From: Pseudomonas marginalis
GTDB lineage: Bacteria > Pseudomonadota > Gammaproteobacteria > Pseudomonadales > Pseudomonadaceae
NCBI RefSeq assembly: GCF_001645105.1
Contig: NZ_LKEG01000038.1
Location: 62,001-126,000, forward strand
Length of the DNA stretch: 64,000 nt
Reading direction: 5' to 3'
The stretch's first letter is position 1. The number at the start of each line of letters is the position of its first letter. The position numbers and the translations under genes are program-made. Shown here in pieces: positions 37,102-45,572 of this stretch. The notes under the pieces are model-generated. The model worked only from the letters and a program-made list of their open reading frames with translations, had not been told where the DNA came from and ran no database searches.

Positions 37102-38523
37102 TTACTTCAACGCCTCACTCGCTGTAGTCTGCGCCGCATTGGCGCTGCGCTTATTCTTGAGCCCATAACACCCCGCCATGAACACCACCCACACCGGGAT
37201 CGCGTACACCGACACCTGAATCCCCGGGATCATCAGCATGATCACCAGGATAAACACCACGAACGCCAGGCACACATAATTGCCATACGGGTACCACAGC
37301 GCCTTGAACAATGGCACCTGGCCGGTGCGGTTCATGTGCTGGCGGAACTTGAAGTGAGAGAAGCTGATCATCGCCCAGTTGATCACCAGCGTCGCCACGA
37401 CCAGCGACATCAGCAGTTCCAGCGCGTGTTGCGGGATCAGGTAGTTCATCAACACCGCCACCAGGGTGATCGCCGCCGAAGCGAGGATGGCGCGTACCGG
37501 CACGCCGCGCTTGTCGATCTTCGCCAGTGCTTTAGGTGCATCGCCCTGTTCGGCCATGCCCAGCAGCATGCGGCTGTTGCAGTAGGTGCCGCTGTTGTAC
37601 ACCGACAGCGCCGCCGTCAGGACCACGAAGTTGAGGATATGCGCGGCAGTGTTGCTGCCCAGCATCGAGAACACCTGCACGAACGGGCTGCCGCTGTAAG
37701 CGTCGCCGGAGGCATTGAGGGTCGCCAGCAGGCTGTCCCACGGCGTCAGCGACAGCAGCACCACCAGGGCACCGATGTAGAAAATCAGGATGCGATAGAT
37801 CACCTGGTTGATCGCTTTCGGGATCACGGTGCGCGGCTGGTCGGCTTCGGCTGCAGTGAAGCCGAGCATTTCCAGGCCGCCGAAGGAGAACATGATGATC
37901 GCCATGGCCATCACCAATCCGCCGACGCCGTGCGGGAAGAAGCCGCCGTGGTCCCACAGGTTGCTCACCGAGGCCTGCGGCCCGCCGGTGCCGCTGACCA
38001 GCAGGTAGCTGCCCAGGGCGATCATGCCGACGATGGCCACCACCTTGATGATGGCGAACCAGAACTCGGCTTCACCGAAGACTTTGACGTTGGCCAGGTT
38101 GATCAGGTTGATCAGCACGAAGAACGCCGCTGCCGAGACCCACGTCGGGATCTCCGGCCACCAGTAGTGCACGTATTTACCGACGGCCGTCAGCTCCGAC
38201 ATCCCCACCAGGATGTACAAAATCCAGCAGTTCCAGCCCGACAGGAAGCCGGCGAAACCGCCCCAATACTTGTGGGCAAAATGGCTGAAGGAACCGGCAA
38301 CAGGCTCTTCGACGATCATTTCGCCGAGCTGGCGCATGATCATGAAGGCAATGAAGCCGCAGATGGCATAGCCCAGGATCATCGACGGACCAGCGGATTT
38401 GAGCACCCCGGCCGAGCCGAGGAACAGGCCGGTACCGATGGCGCCACCGAGGGCGATCAACTGGATATGCCGGTTTTTCAGGCCGCGTTTCAGCTCACCT
38501 GAAGAGGAATGGGGTCCACTCAT
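37102..38523 (-). CDS. aroP: Aromatic amino-acid permease (AroP-like, APC family)
   Basis: A 473-residue amino-acid:proton symporter with twelve membrane helices. The N-terminus GLKNRHIQLIALGGAIGTGL and the segments EEPVAGSFSHFAHKYWG and NVKVFGEAEFWFAIIKV follow E. coli AroP/PheP almost residue for residue, so uptake of Phe, Tyr and Trp is likely. I prefer ATG 38523 to the upstream TTG 38541. TyrR/PhhR-like boxes lie 300-400 bp upstream, fitting aromatic-amino-acid control, though the distance is large. Confidence 0.88.
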   Translation of the reverse strand: MSGPHSSSGELKRGLKNRHIQLIALGGAIGTGLFLGSAGVLKSAGPSMILGYAICGFIAFMIMRQLGEMIVEEPVAGSFSHFAHKYWGGFAGFLSGWNCWILYILVGMSELTAVGKYVHYWWPEIPTWVSAAAFFVLINLINLANVKVFGEAEFWFAIIKVVAIVGMIALGSYLLVSGTGGPQASVSNLWDHGGFFPHGVGGLVMAMAIIMFSFGGLEMLGFTAAEADQPRTVIPKAINQVIYRILIFYIGALVVLLSLTPWDSLLATLNASGDAYSGSPFVQVFSMLGSNTAAHILNFVVLTAALSVYNSGTYCNSRMLLGMAEQGDAPKALAKIDKRGVPVRAILASAAITLVAVLMNYLIPQHALELLMSLVVATLVINWAMISFSHFKFRQHMNRTGQVPLFKALWYPYGNYVCLAFVVFILVIMLMIPGIQVSVYAIPVWVVFMAGCYGLKNKRSANAAQTTASEALK

Positions 38524-38840
38524 GAAAAGGGTCTCACGCAAGGTTTGAGGATATTGAATGCAGGTTGCTGCCTTGAATTACCGACTCAAGCAGCGCCGCT
38601 CAAACCCCAGCGCAGGCACCAGGAGTACAGCGTCGTTCTAACGGTCATGCGTCACCTGTTTGTTTTTATCTGTGACGAAATCGAACCCGTCCGGCTCGTG
38701 GCCAGGCGGAGTGATCAGGGCGGGTAAACCCCGAGGTCTTGGCCTTTTGCGTGGTTACGCAAGGGGGTCACAGTAAAACGCGGCGGATTGTACACCGCTC
38801 GACCGCTTGGGGGCGTCCTCGAAGAGCGAGTGCGACGATC

Positions 38841-38858
38841 TGTCAGGTAATCCTTACA
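38841..38858. promoter_or_regulatory. TyrR/PhhR-like box
   Basis: TGTCAG-GTAATC-CTTACA compared with the TyrR/PhhR consensus TGTAAA-N6-TTTACA: outer TGT/ACA are intact and the spacing is exact. It lies 318 bp upstream of aroP. Confidence 0.45.
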
Positions 38859-38891
38859 GCGCAGGATCGGCCAACAATGTCGCCATCTACA

Positions 38892-38930
38892 CGTAAATTA
38901 ATCGTTACAGCATGGAAAATTAGCGTTACA
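38892..38930. promoter_or_regulatory. Two phased TyrR/PhhR-like boxes
   Basis: CGTAAA-TTAATC-GTTACA (38892-38909) and TGGAAA-ATTAGC-GTTACA (38913-38930). Their starts are 21 bp apart, two helical turns, as expected for cooperative binding. Both have the six-base spacing of the TGTAAA-N6-TTTACA consensus with two mismatches each. Confidence 0.45.
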
Positions 38931-39161
38931 GCTGTAATTTTAATAAAAATTGACGGTAGGAAATTTCCGGCAGATTAGTCGCGCCAGCTACCTGTATTCA
39001 TTCAAGAAAAAACGAGCGGTTAAAAACAGAACAAAAAATCCAAATGAAACCGTGTCAATAAAAATTTTGCATTTATAAACACTCTCTCCTAGGTTCATCC
39101 CACTTGCCCGCGAAGCCCGTTGGCAAGCCGTTCTCAAACAACGTCCTCTAGGAGATACACC

Positions 39162-39299
39162 ATGCAAGCACTGGAAAACGACCTGGAAACCGAACTGCAA
39201 CTCGACGATTGGTTTGAAGCGCCGACCCATGAGGCCGCCGTTGAAATGATGCAAGCCGATGCCGTTGTGCCGTTCGGCACCGCGATGTGGCCATTCTAA
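39162..39299 (+). CDS. 45-residue acidic peptide, candidate RiPP precursor
   Basis: A 45-residue peptide, too short for routine calling. AGGAG lies seven bases before ATG 39162, a strong ribosome-binding site. The first 33 residues are very acidic (ten Asp/Glu, no Lys or Arg), like a leader peptide, and a short hydrophobic C-terminus follows, VVPFGTAMWPF, with two Pro-Phe pairs and a Trp. A hairpin at 39316-39341 and then an M29-like metalloenzyme gene follow on the same strand. This order (precursor, attenuating hairpin, enzyme) is typical of ribosomally made, modified peptides. No homologue comes to mind; the RiPP role is inference. Confidence 0.6.
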   Translation: MQALENDLETELQLDDWFEAPTHEAAVEMMQADAVVPFGTAMWPF

Positions 39300-39315
39300 A
39301 AACCGGCAGGCATTC

Positions 39316-39341
39316 GGCAGGTGCTGTGCACGGCACCTGCC
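39316..39341 (+). promoter_or_regulatory. Intercistronic hairpin between peptide and enzyme genes
   Basis: GGCAGGTGC, an 8-base loop, GCACCTGCC: a perfect nine-pair stem with no T-run after it. It is placed to stabilise or partly terminate the transcript so that more peptide than enzyme is made. Confidence 0.7.
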
Positions 39342-39373
39342 CCCTTACCCAAGGCACAGAAAGGAAGTACGTC

Positions 39374-40333
39374 ATGGACAAGGCCCGCGCTGTCGAACAC
39401 TTTCTCTACTACCTCGCGCACCACCCGGCGCTCAACGGCCTGAGCTGCCCCACCGTGTTGCTGGGCCATACCGAGCGCTACGACGCCATCGCCCAGGCGA
39501 TCACCCACAGCAGTGCCGCCCGCTTCAACTTCCAGGTGCAGCGCCTGGACCTGGCCACCAGCGATACCCTGGCCGAAGCGATTGAAACCTGCGACCTGTA
39601 CCTGTTCCTCTACGATTCCTCGACCTTGCCCAACCCTCGCGCCGAAGGCCCGGACTTTATCCGTGCCCTGCAAGGCGTGATGGCCGAGCACTGGAAAAAA
39701 TCCCTCCTATTCAAGGATTACGGCGACTACTTCTACGACACCTTCAGCGTCGAACCCCAGCGCATTGCCGACCTCAACGCCACGCTGATCCGGTGCATGT
39801 CCCAAGCCACTGTGCTGAGCTTTACCGATAAGCACGGTTCGCGGCTGGAAGCGCCGATGAGCAGCATCAAGAAGTGGACCAATATCAACGGCGTCGGCAA
39901 CCACGACCTCGCCCCCGGTGAGATCGCCACCCACAGCGAAGCCATCAATGGCCAGGTACGGTTTGTAGGCACCTTTCTCAGCACCATCCCATTCGCGCGT
40001 AAATACGGCGTGCTGCAATCACCGCTGGAGCTGTGGATCGAGAACTCGACCATCTGCAGCGTGGCCAGCGACGTGCCTGGGCTGGCGGATGATTTCAATA
40101 AATACCTGAATGCCAACCCGTCCAACCGGCGTGTGGAGGAACTGGGGATAGGCACCAATGAAGGCGTGAAGGACCTGTATGCGCGCAATGCCGGGTTTGA
40201 GGAGCGCCATTGCGGGTTGCACCTGGGCCTGGGGGGCGGGCAGAAAGGCAGCCATCACCTGGATCTGATCTTCGCCAGTGGGGTGCTGGCGCTGGATGAC
40301 AAGCCAGTGTTTGATGGCACCTTTGCGTTCTAA
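39374..40333 (+). CDS. M29 aminopeptidase / NicX-like metalloenzyme paired with the small peptide
   Basis: A 319-residue cytosolic protein whose C-terminal half matches the M29 metallopeptidase fold (leucyl aminopeptidase AmpS/AmpT; also used by the Fe dioxygenase NicX). The metal-ligand region reads VEELGIGTN, then GFEERHCGLHLGLGGG and SHHLDLI, providing the conserved Glu, Glu, His, His and Asp. The N-terminal half is divergent. AAGGAAG precedes ATG 39374. It lies 74 bp after the 45-residue peptide gene and ends in a REP and a terminator, so the two form one unit. It may trim or modify that peptide; simple aminopeptidase housekeeping is the alternative. Confidence 0.7.
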   Translation: MDKARAVEHFLYYLAHHPALNGLSCPTVLLGHTERYDAIAQAITHSSAARFNFQVQRLDLATSDTLAEAIETCDLYLFLYDSSTLPNPRAEGPDFIRALQGVMAEHWKKSLLFKDYGDYFYDTFSVEPQRIADLNATLIRCMSQATVLSFTDKHGSRLEAPMSSIKKWTNINGVGNHDLAPGEIATHSEAINGQVRFVGTFLSTIPFARKYGVLQSPLELWIENSTICSVASDVPGLADDFNKYLNANPSNRRVEELGIGTNEGVKDLYARNAGFEERHCGLHLGLGGGQKGSHHLDLIFASGVLALDDKPVFDGTFAF

Positions 40334-40363
40334 GCGCTGACGTCGATTCCCATAGAGATCCAC

Positions 40364-40450
40364 GGTGGGAAGGGGCTTGCCCCCGATGGCAGTGGGTCAG
40401 CTGATGTATGGGGTGGCTGGCACACCGCTATCGGGAGCCCCCTCCCACAT
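40364..40450. repeat. REP pair, inverted (diverged left arm)
   Basis: GGTGGGAAGGGGCTTGCCCC at 40364 faces AGCCCCCTCCCACA ending at 40449. The left arm has AAGGGG in place of GAGGGGG. Confidence 0.85.
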
Positions 40451-40470
40451 TTTTGACGGTATTCCAAAGC

Positions 40471-40507
40471 AAAAAAAAACGCCAACCCGAAGGTTGGCGT
40501 TTTTTTA
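40471..40507. terminator. Bidirectional terminator between the M29-like gene and rluB
   Basis: AACGCCAACCC-GAA-GGTTGGCGTT hairpin flanked by nine A on the left and seven T on the right, so it works for both converging transcripts. Confidence 0.93.
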
Positions 40508-40520
40508 TGCAGCACTTACA

Positions 40521-41732
40521 TCACTGCGGCTTCTTGCGACCAAAACCCGGGCGCTGACCCGAACCGGCCGGGGCGCCACGGCGCTTGCCCGACGGCTCGT
40601 CCGCGACCAGTTTCGGGCCAGGGCGCTTGTTGGCCGCCGGCTTGGCTGGACGCTTGGTGCTGGCGTTGTCAGCTGGACGATCGGCTTCACCGCGGTTGCT
40701 GCGACCACCCGCCGGGGCAGGACGCGGGGTGCGCGGAGCACGCTCGCCTTCCTGACGCGATGGCGCGGTGGGGCGGCGCTCGCCTTCGATCTGCGGCTCA
40801 CGCGAGATACGACCGCCGGTCGCCGGTGCATTCAGCGCCGGGCGCAGGGTGCGGGCAACACGTTCGGTGCGAGCCACAGGGCGCGACGATTTACGCTGCA
40901 TACGCTCGAGCTTGTCTTTGCTCTTGGCGTTCATCTGCGGCATCGCGACCGGCGTCAGGCCGACTTCGGCGCTGAGGATGTCGACTTCGTACTGGCTCAT
41001 TTCGCGCCAGCGGCCCATCGGCAGGTCGGAGTTGAGGAACACCGGACCGAAACGCACGCGCTTCAGGCGGCTCACCACCAGGCCCTGGGATTCCCACAGG
41101 CGACGGACTTCACGGTTGCGGCCTTCCATCACCACGCAGTGGTACCAATGGTTGAAACCTTCACCGCCTGGGGCTTGCTTGATGTCGGTGAACTTGGCCG
41201 GGCCATCTTCCAGCACCACGCCAGCCTTCAGGCGCTCGATCATTTCGTCATCGACTTCACCGCGTACACGCACGGCGTATTCGCGGTCCATCTCGTAGGA
41301 TGGGTGCATCAGGCGGTTGGCCAGCTCACCGTCGGTGGTGAACATCAGCAAGCCGGTGGTGTTGATGTCGAGACGGCCAATGTTGATCCAACGGCCTTCT
41401 TTAGGCTTAGGCATCTTGTCGAACACGGTCGGACGGCCTTCCGGGTCGTCACGGGTGCAGATCTCGCCATCGGGCTTGTTGTACATGATCACGCGGCGCA
41501 CCGATTCGGCGGCCTCTTCACGCTTGATGACCTTGCCATCAATGGTGATTGCATCGTGCAGGTCGACGCGCTGGCCGAGGGTGGCCTCGACGCCGTTGAC
41601 CTTGATGCGCTTCTGGGTGATCCAGGCTTCGACGTCGCGGCGCGAGCCCACGCCGATACGCGCCAGCACCTTTTGCAGTTTTTCGCCTGCTGGGCCGATT
41701 TCCTGGCTGTCGTTCTGGTCTTTGTCGTTCAT
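40521..41732 (-). CDS. rluB: 23S rRNA pseudouridine synthase RluB
   Basis: A 403-residue RsuA/RluB-type enzyme that makes pseudouridine 2605 in 23S rRNA. An S4 RNA-binding domain covers about residues 15-70 (EKLQKVLARIGVGSRRDVEA). The catalytic Asp122 is in GRLDINTTGLL. After about residue 255 there is a long basic, Pro/Arg/Ala-rich tail, typical of pseudomonad RluB and absent in shorter homologues. ATG 41732 has GGGAGG eight bases upstream; GTG 41741 is unlikely. Confidence 0.95.
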   Translation of the reverse strand: MNDKDQNDSQEIGPAGEKLQKVLARIGVGSRRDVEAWITQKRIKVNGVEATLGQRVDLHDAITIDGKVIKREEAAESVRRVIMYNKPDGEICTRDDPEGRPTVFDKMPKPKEGRWINIGRLDINTTGLLMFTTDGELANRLMHPSYEMDREYAVRVRGEVDDEMIERLKAGVVLEDGPAKFTDIKQAPGGEGFNHWYHCVVMEGRNREVRRLWESQGLVVSRLKRVRFGPVFLNSDLPMGRWREMSQYEVDILSAEVGLTPVAMPQMNAKSKDKLERMQRKSSRPVARTERVARTLRPALNAPATGGRISREPQIEGERRPTAPSRQEGERAPRTPRPAPAGGRSNRGEADRPADNASTKRPAKPAANKRPGPKLVADEPSGKRRGAPAGSGQRPGFGRKKPQ

Positions 41733-41876
41733 CTTAAGCACCTCCCGGTGGGTCGATTCAGGCGTGGCCTGAAGAGTGTTGAAAGCGGGGCTTTGGCCGA
41801 ATAGCTCGGCAAAGGGTCGCGAATCATACGCGCATGGCGCGCGTTGCGCATCAGAGACTAGTCGATATGCGCCCAG

Positions 41877-42068
41877 TCATTTGCTTTTCCGCCGACCGGT
41901 GGCGCCCAGGGCCAGCAATCGCAGCTCGGCTTCGGCCAAGACGGTACGCTTGTCGGCTTTGTCGAGTTTCTTCCAGGCACGGATCTCGCGCTTGCTGCGG
42001 CCGCAGCCAACGCAGATGTCGTCGTTGAATTTGCAGAGGCTGATGCAGGGGTCTTTGGTGGAGCTCAT
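41877..42068 (-). CDS. DUF1289 family small Cys-rich protein
   Basis: A 63-residue protein with the DUF1289 pattern: PCISLCKFNDD followed by ICVGCGRSKREIRAW, four cysteines that probably bind a metal. AGGGAG lies just before ATG 42068. The larger open frame upstream is an artefact running through a REP pair. Function of the family is unknown. It lies between rluB and scpB on the same strand. Confidence 0.85.
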   Translation of the reverse strand: MSSTKDPCISLCKFNDDICVGCGRSKREIRAWKKLDKADKRTVLAEAELRLLALGATGRRKSK

Positions 42069-42095
42069 GTTTTCTCCCTGGTGACGGAGATCAAA

Positions 42096-42187
42096 ATGTG
42101 GGAGGGGTCTTGCTCCCGATAGCAGTGTGTCAGTCAGCGGGTTCGCAAGCTGATGCACCGCCATCGGGAGCAAGCCCCCTCCCACAT
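42096..42187. repeat. REP pair, inverted
   Basis: ATGTGGGAGGGGTCTTGCTC at 42096 faces GAGCAAGCCCCCTCCCACAT ending at 42187; it separates scpB from the DUF1289 gene. Confidence 0.9.
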
Positions 42188-42214
42188 GAGGGCAGTGGCG
42201 GTAAATAGATCGCG

Positions 42215-43147
42215 TCAGTCTTCGAACTGGCGTCGCTCGGCCTCGATCGCTTCGGCCAGGGCCCGGGCTTCGTCTTCCTCATCACTCAGCGGGGGCTGTT
42301 CGAGGGCGGCGACGGCGGCGAGAAGTTTCTCGCGGGCTTCGGCCACGCCGAGGATATCTTCTTCGAGCTCAGGCTCAGGTTCGACCTCAGGCTCAACGTC
42401 CACGTTCACTTGCGCTTCAGGCTCGGCAGCACCGTCACGCAACAAATCATCAAAGTCGGTCTTGATCCCCTGCTCCATGTCGTCCAGTTCCAGCAACAAT
42501 GTGTGGAAACTGGTCTCGTCCTTCGGTTCTTCCGGCTCTGCGGTCGCGTCCGCCAGTTCCTGCAGGCTCGCGGGCACCGGCGCATCGTCGAAATCGAGCA
42601 CCGGCTCGGCTTCCATCTCGCGCAGTTCGGCCAGCGGCGGTAAATCGTCGAGGTTCTTCAGGTTGAAGTGGTCGAGAAACACCTTGGTGGTGGCAAACAT
42701 CGCCGGTTTGCCGGGCACGTCGCGGTAACCGACGATACGGATCCACTCGCGCTCCAGCAGGGTCTTGACGATATGGCTGTTGACCGCCACGCCACGCACG
42801 TCTTCGATCTCGCCACGGGTGATCGGCTGGCGATAGGCGATCAGCGCCATGGTCTCCAGCATCGCCCGTGAATAACGCTGTGGGCGCTCTTCCCACAAGC
42901 GGCCGACCCACGGGGAAAATTTCTCACGTATCTGCAGGCGATAACCTGACGCCACCTCGCGCAATTCAAAGGCACGTCCGTCGCAGGATTTGCGCAGGAT
43001 CTCCAGCGCCTTCTTGAACACCGGCGGCTCAGGGCGCTCGGCCTCCTCAAAGAGTTCGAACAAGCGCTCCAGGGATTGCGGTTTACCCGAGGCCAGGAGA
43101 AAGGCTTCCAGCAATGGGGCCAGTTCGCGGGGTTCAGTCAGATTCAT
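42215..43147 (-). CDS. scpB: Segregation and condensation protein ScpB
   Basis: A 310-residue partner of the Smc condensin complex. The two winged-helix domains occupy about residues 1-180 (ALEILRKSC, LETMALIAYRQPITRGEIEDVRG, LLEREWIRIVGYRDVPGKPA). An acidic, low-complexity tail of about 120 residues (EPEVEPEPELEEDI) follows, longer than in Bacillus ScpB but common in pseudomonads. It starts 12 bp after scpA. ScpA-ScpB bridge the Smc heads in chromosome segregation. Confidence 0.95.
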   Translation of the reverse strand: MNLTEPRELAPLLEAFLLASGKPQSLERLFELFEEAERPEPPVFKKALEILRKSCDGRAFELREVASGYRLQIREKFSPWVGRLWEERPQRYSRAMLETMALIAYRQPITRGEIEDVRGVAVNSHIVKTLLEREWIRIVGYRDVPGKPAMFATTKVFLDHFNLKNLDDLPPLAELREMEAEPVLDFDDAPVPASLQELADATAEPEEPKDETSFHTLLLELDDMEQGIKTDFDDLLRDGAAEPEAQVNVDVEPEVEPEPELEEDILGVAEAREKLLAAVAALEQPPLSDEEDEARALAEAIEAERRQFED

Positions 43148-43159
43148 CGATTCAGCTCT

Positions 43160-43978
43160 TTATTCGGCTCGCGCCCGCACGTGGATAGCCGCAAAAGGCT
43201 CATTCTGGACCAGCTCGACCAAGGATTCCTTCACCAACTCGAGGATCGCCATAAAGGTCACCACCACCCCCAGGCGCCCTTCTTCGGCCGTAAACAGCTC
43301 GACAAACGGCACGAAGCCGCCGCCCTTGAGGCGCTCCAGCACGTCGCTCATACGCTCACGGGTGGACAGCGCCTCGCGGCTGACCTGGTGGTGCTCAAAC
43401 ATGTCGCCACGGCGCAGCACCTCGGCCATGGACATCAACAATTCTTCCAGGCTCACATCCGGCAGCAACTTGCGCGCACGGGCTTCGGGGGCGTCGAGCT
43501 TGGGCACCACCACGTCGCGACCCACACGGCTCAAGCCGTCGATACCTTCGGCGGCGGCCTTGAAACGTTCGTACTCTTGCAGGCGGCGGATCAGTTCGGC
43601 GCGCGGGTCGTCCTCTTCAGCTTCGACCGTCTCCGAGCGCGGCAGCAGCATGCGCGACTTGATCTCGGCAAGCATGGCGGCCATCACCAGGTACTCGGCG
43701 GCGAGCTCCAGGCGCACCGACTGCATCAGCTCGACATAGCCCATGTACTGGCGAGTGATTTCCGCCACTGGAATGTCGAGGATGTTGATGTTCTGCTTGC
43801 GGATCAGGTACAGCAACAAGTCCAACGGACCTTCGAAGGCGTCAAGGAAGACTTCCAGCGCGTCCGGCGGAATGTACAGATCCAGCGGCATTTCCATGAC
43901 CGCCTGGCCATACACCATGGCAAACGGCAGTTCCTGCTGGGCGCCTGCCTGGGGGTCGACGGTTTCCACGGCCGACAT
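43160..43978 (-). CDS. scpA: Segregation and condensation protein ScpA
   Basis: A 272-residue kleisin that links the two Smc heads. The N-terminal kleisin motif is FEGPLDLLLYLIRKQNINILDIPVAEITRQY (about residues 48-78), and the C-terminal winged helix follows (VVVTFMAILELVKES). ATG 43978 follows the stop of the YciO gene with no gap (TGAATG) and has GAGG upstream; a later Met28 is possible. The order yciO-scpA-scpB implies one transcript. Confidence 0.95.
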   Translation of the reverse strand: MSAVETVDPQAGAQQELPFAMVYGQAVMEMPLDLYIPPDALEVFLDAFEGPLDLLLYLIRKQNINILDIPVAEITRQYMGYVELMQSVRLELAAEYLVMAAMLAEIKSRMLLPRSETVEAEEDDPRAELIRRLQEYERFKAAAEGIDGLSRVGRDVVVPKLDAPEARARKLLPDVSLEELLMSMAEVLRRGDMFEHHQVSREALSTRERMSDVLERLKGGGFVPFVELFTAEEGRLGVVVTFMAILELVKESLVELVQNEPFAAIHVRARAE

Positions 43979-44608
43979 TCAGGCCTCGACCATAAACGGA
44001 GCCGGGTCGCCGCAACCCACGCGGATCACTTCCGGTTCGCCATCGGCCAGGTTGATCACGGTGGACGCCTTGCCGCCGCCGAAACCGCCGTCGATGATCA
44101 GGTCGACCTGTTTTTCCAGCAATTGGCGCATTTCGTACGGGTCTTCCAGCGGTTCGGTATCGCCGGGCATGATCAACGACACGCTCATCAGCGGCTCACC
44201 CAGCTCGGCCAACAGTGCCAGGGCGATGGGGTGCTCCGGCACCCGCAGGCCGATGGTGCGCTTCTTCGGGTGCAACAGCAGGCGCGGCACTTCGCGGGTG
44301 GCGTTCAGAATAAAGGTGTAGGGCCCTGGCGTGTGGGCCTTGAGCAGGCGGAAGGTGCCGGTGTCGACCTTGGCGAACAGCCCCAGCTGGGACAGGTCGC
44401 TGCAGATCAGCGCAAAGTTGTGCTTGTCGTCCAGTTGACGCAGACGTCTTACACGCTCGACCGCGCCTTTGTCGCCGATCTGGCAACCAATGGCGTAGGA
44501 AGAATCGGTTGGGTAGATCACCACGCCACCGGCGCGAATGATCTCGACGGCCTGTTTAATCAGGCGCGCCTGGGGGTTTTCCGGATGAATCTGGAAGAAT
44601 TGACTCAC
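43979..44608 (-). CDS. YciO/Sua5/YrdC-family protein (threonylcarbamoyl-AMP synthase-like)
   Basis: A 209-residue protein of the YrdC fold. Typical segments are GGVVIYPTDSSYAIGCQIGD and LGEPLMSVSLIMPG. The KRxR-type signature of true TsaC is not fully conserved, and the operon position before scpA is that of YciO, whose role in t6A tRNA modification is minor or different. I take GTG 44608 (MSQFFQIHPENPQ) as the start; the open frame upstream overlaps the neighbouring gene. It follows the RNase AM gene by 13 bp. Confidence 0.85.
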   Translation of the reverse strand: MSQFFQIHPENPQARLIKQAVEIIRAGGVVIYPTDSSYAIGCQIGDKGAVERVRRLRQLDDKHNFALICSDLSQLGLFAKVDTGTFRLLKAHTPGPYTFILNATREVPRLLLHPKKRTIGLRVPEHPIALALLAELGEPLMSVSLIMPGDTEPLEDPYEMRQLLEKQVDLIIDGGFGGGKASTVINLADGEPEVIRVGCGDPAPFMVEA

Positions 44609-44621
44609 GTGTTCTACCTGT

Positions 44622-45485
44622 TCAGACGGTGGCAATAATGGGGTCATGCTTGAATCGCCCCCACAAGAGCGGCAAGTCTTCCGGGACGGGGCGATACTCG
44701 CCGATCTCGGACCAGCCGCCTGGGCCATGAAAATCACTGCCGGCACTGACCAGCAGACCAAATTCGCGGGCAAGAATCGCCAGGCTGCCGACCTGTTCGG
44801 CGGGTTGATGCCCGTTGACCACTTCGATTGCGTGGCCGCCCGCTCCAATATAGTCGGCAATCAGCTTGCGACGCTTGCTGCGGGTGAAATCGTAATGCCA
44901 GGGATGCGCCAGGCTGACCCAGGCCCCAGAGGCGCGCAGGGTCTCGACGGTGTCTTCCAGGGTCGGCCAATGTTGCTTCACATCCCCCAACTTGCCGGCG
45001 CCCAACCACTTGCGAAAGGCTTCGGCACGGTCCTTGACGAAACCTTCCCGCACCATCCAGTCGGCAAAGTGCGGCCGGGCCGGTGCATTGCCGCTGTCAC
45101 CCAGTTCCTGCTGGATGGCGCGGGCGCCTTCGAGCGCTCCAGGCATGCCTTTAAGGCTGAGCTTGCGGCTTATTTCTTCGGACCGCAGCCAGCGGCCATC
45201 GTGCAATTGGGCGATGGCCGCGACCAAAGGCGCGGCGTTTTGATCGAAACCGTAGCCGAGCACATGAATGGTGGCGCCGCCCCAGGTGCAGGACAACTCC
45301 ACACCGTTGACCAGTTGCATGCCCAGTGAATGGGCGGCTTCGCGGGCTTCGTCGAGGCCTTCGAGGGTGTCGTGGTCGGTCAAGGACAGGACTCGCACGC
45401 CTTTTTCAAACGCACGCGCAACCAGTACCGCAGGCGCCAGGGCGCCGTCGGAGGCCGTGCTGTGGCAGTGCAAATCGACATTCAC
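44622..45485 (-). CDS. rnm: RNase AM / 3',5'-nucleoside bisphosphate phosphatase (PHP domain)
   Basis: A 287-residue PHP-domain metalloenzyme (TrpH/YciV). Metal-binding motifs are DLHCHSTASDG, SLTDHDTLEG, GVELSC, NAPARPHFADW, LAHPWHYD and SAGSDFHGP. In E. coli it removes nucleotides from 5' ends during maturation of 5S and other rRNAs and hydrolyses pAp. I prefer GTG 45485 (VNVDLHCHS) to the TTG at 45527, because the motif starts the protein in homologues and GAGG lies upstream. First gene of rnm-yciO-scpA-scpB; divergent from yciB. Confidence 0.9.
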   Translation of the reverse strand: MNVDLHCHSTASDGALAPAVLVARAFEKGVRVLSLTDHDTLEGLDEAREAAHSLGMQLVNGVELSCTWGGATIHVLGYGFDQNAAPLVAAIAQLHDGRWLRSEEISRKLSLKGMPGALEGARAIQQELGDSGNAPARPHFADWMVREGFVKDRAEAFRKWLGAGKLGDVKQHWPTLEDTVETLRASGAWVSLAHPWHYDFTRSKRRKLIADYIGAGGHAIEVVNGHQPAEQVGSLAILAREFGLLVSAGSDFHGPGGWSEIGEYRPVPEDLPLLWGRFKHDPIIATV

Positions 45486-45572
45486 GGGGATGTGTAACCT
45501 CAAGTCAGCTGGCGCTTTCGCTACCAAGGATGTTTGTTATTATGCCGCCACATCCAGCTTCTGGCTCTTACT

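Larger units (their letters stand above)
38524..39161. other. Long divergent intergenic region between aroP and the peptide gene
   Basis: 638 bp without a supported gene. The right half (about 38880-39090) is strongly AT-rich, unlike the surrounding coding DNA. It holds three TyrR/PhhR-like boxes, a TTACAGCTGTAA palindrome at 38926-38937, and a possible promoter before the peptide gene (TGTCAA at 39053, TATAAA at 39074). Short open frames in it lack ribosome-binding sites and coding character. Confidence 0.6.

Noticed and set aside
43076..44638. A 520-codon plus-strand frame antisense to scpA and the YciO gene
   Set aside because: Shadow of the scp operon; His/Gln-rich translation without domains.
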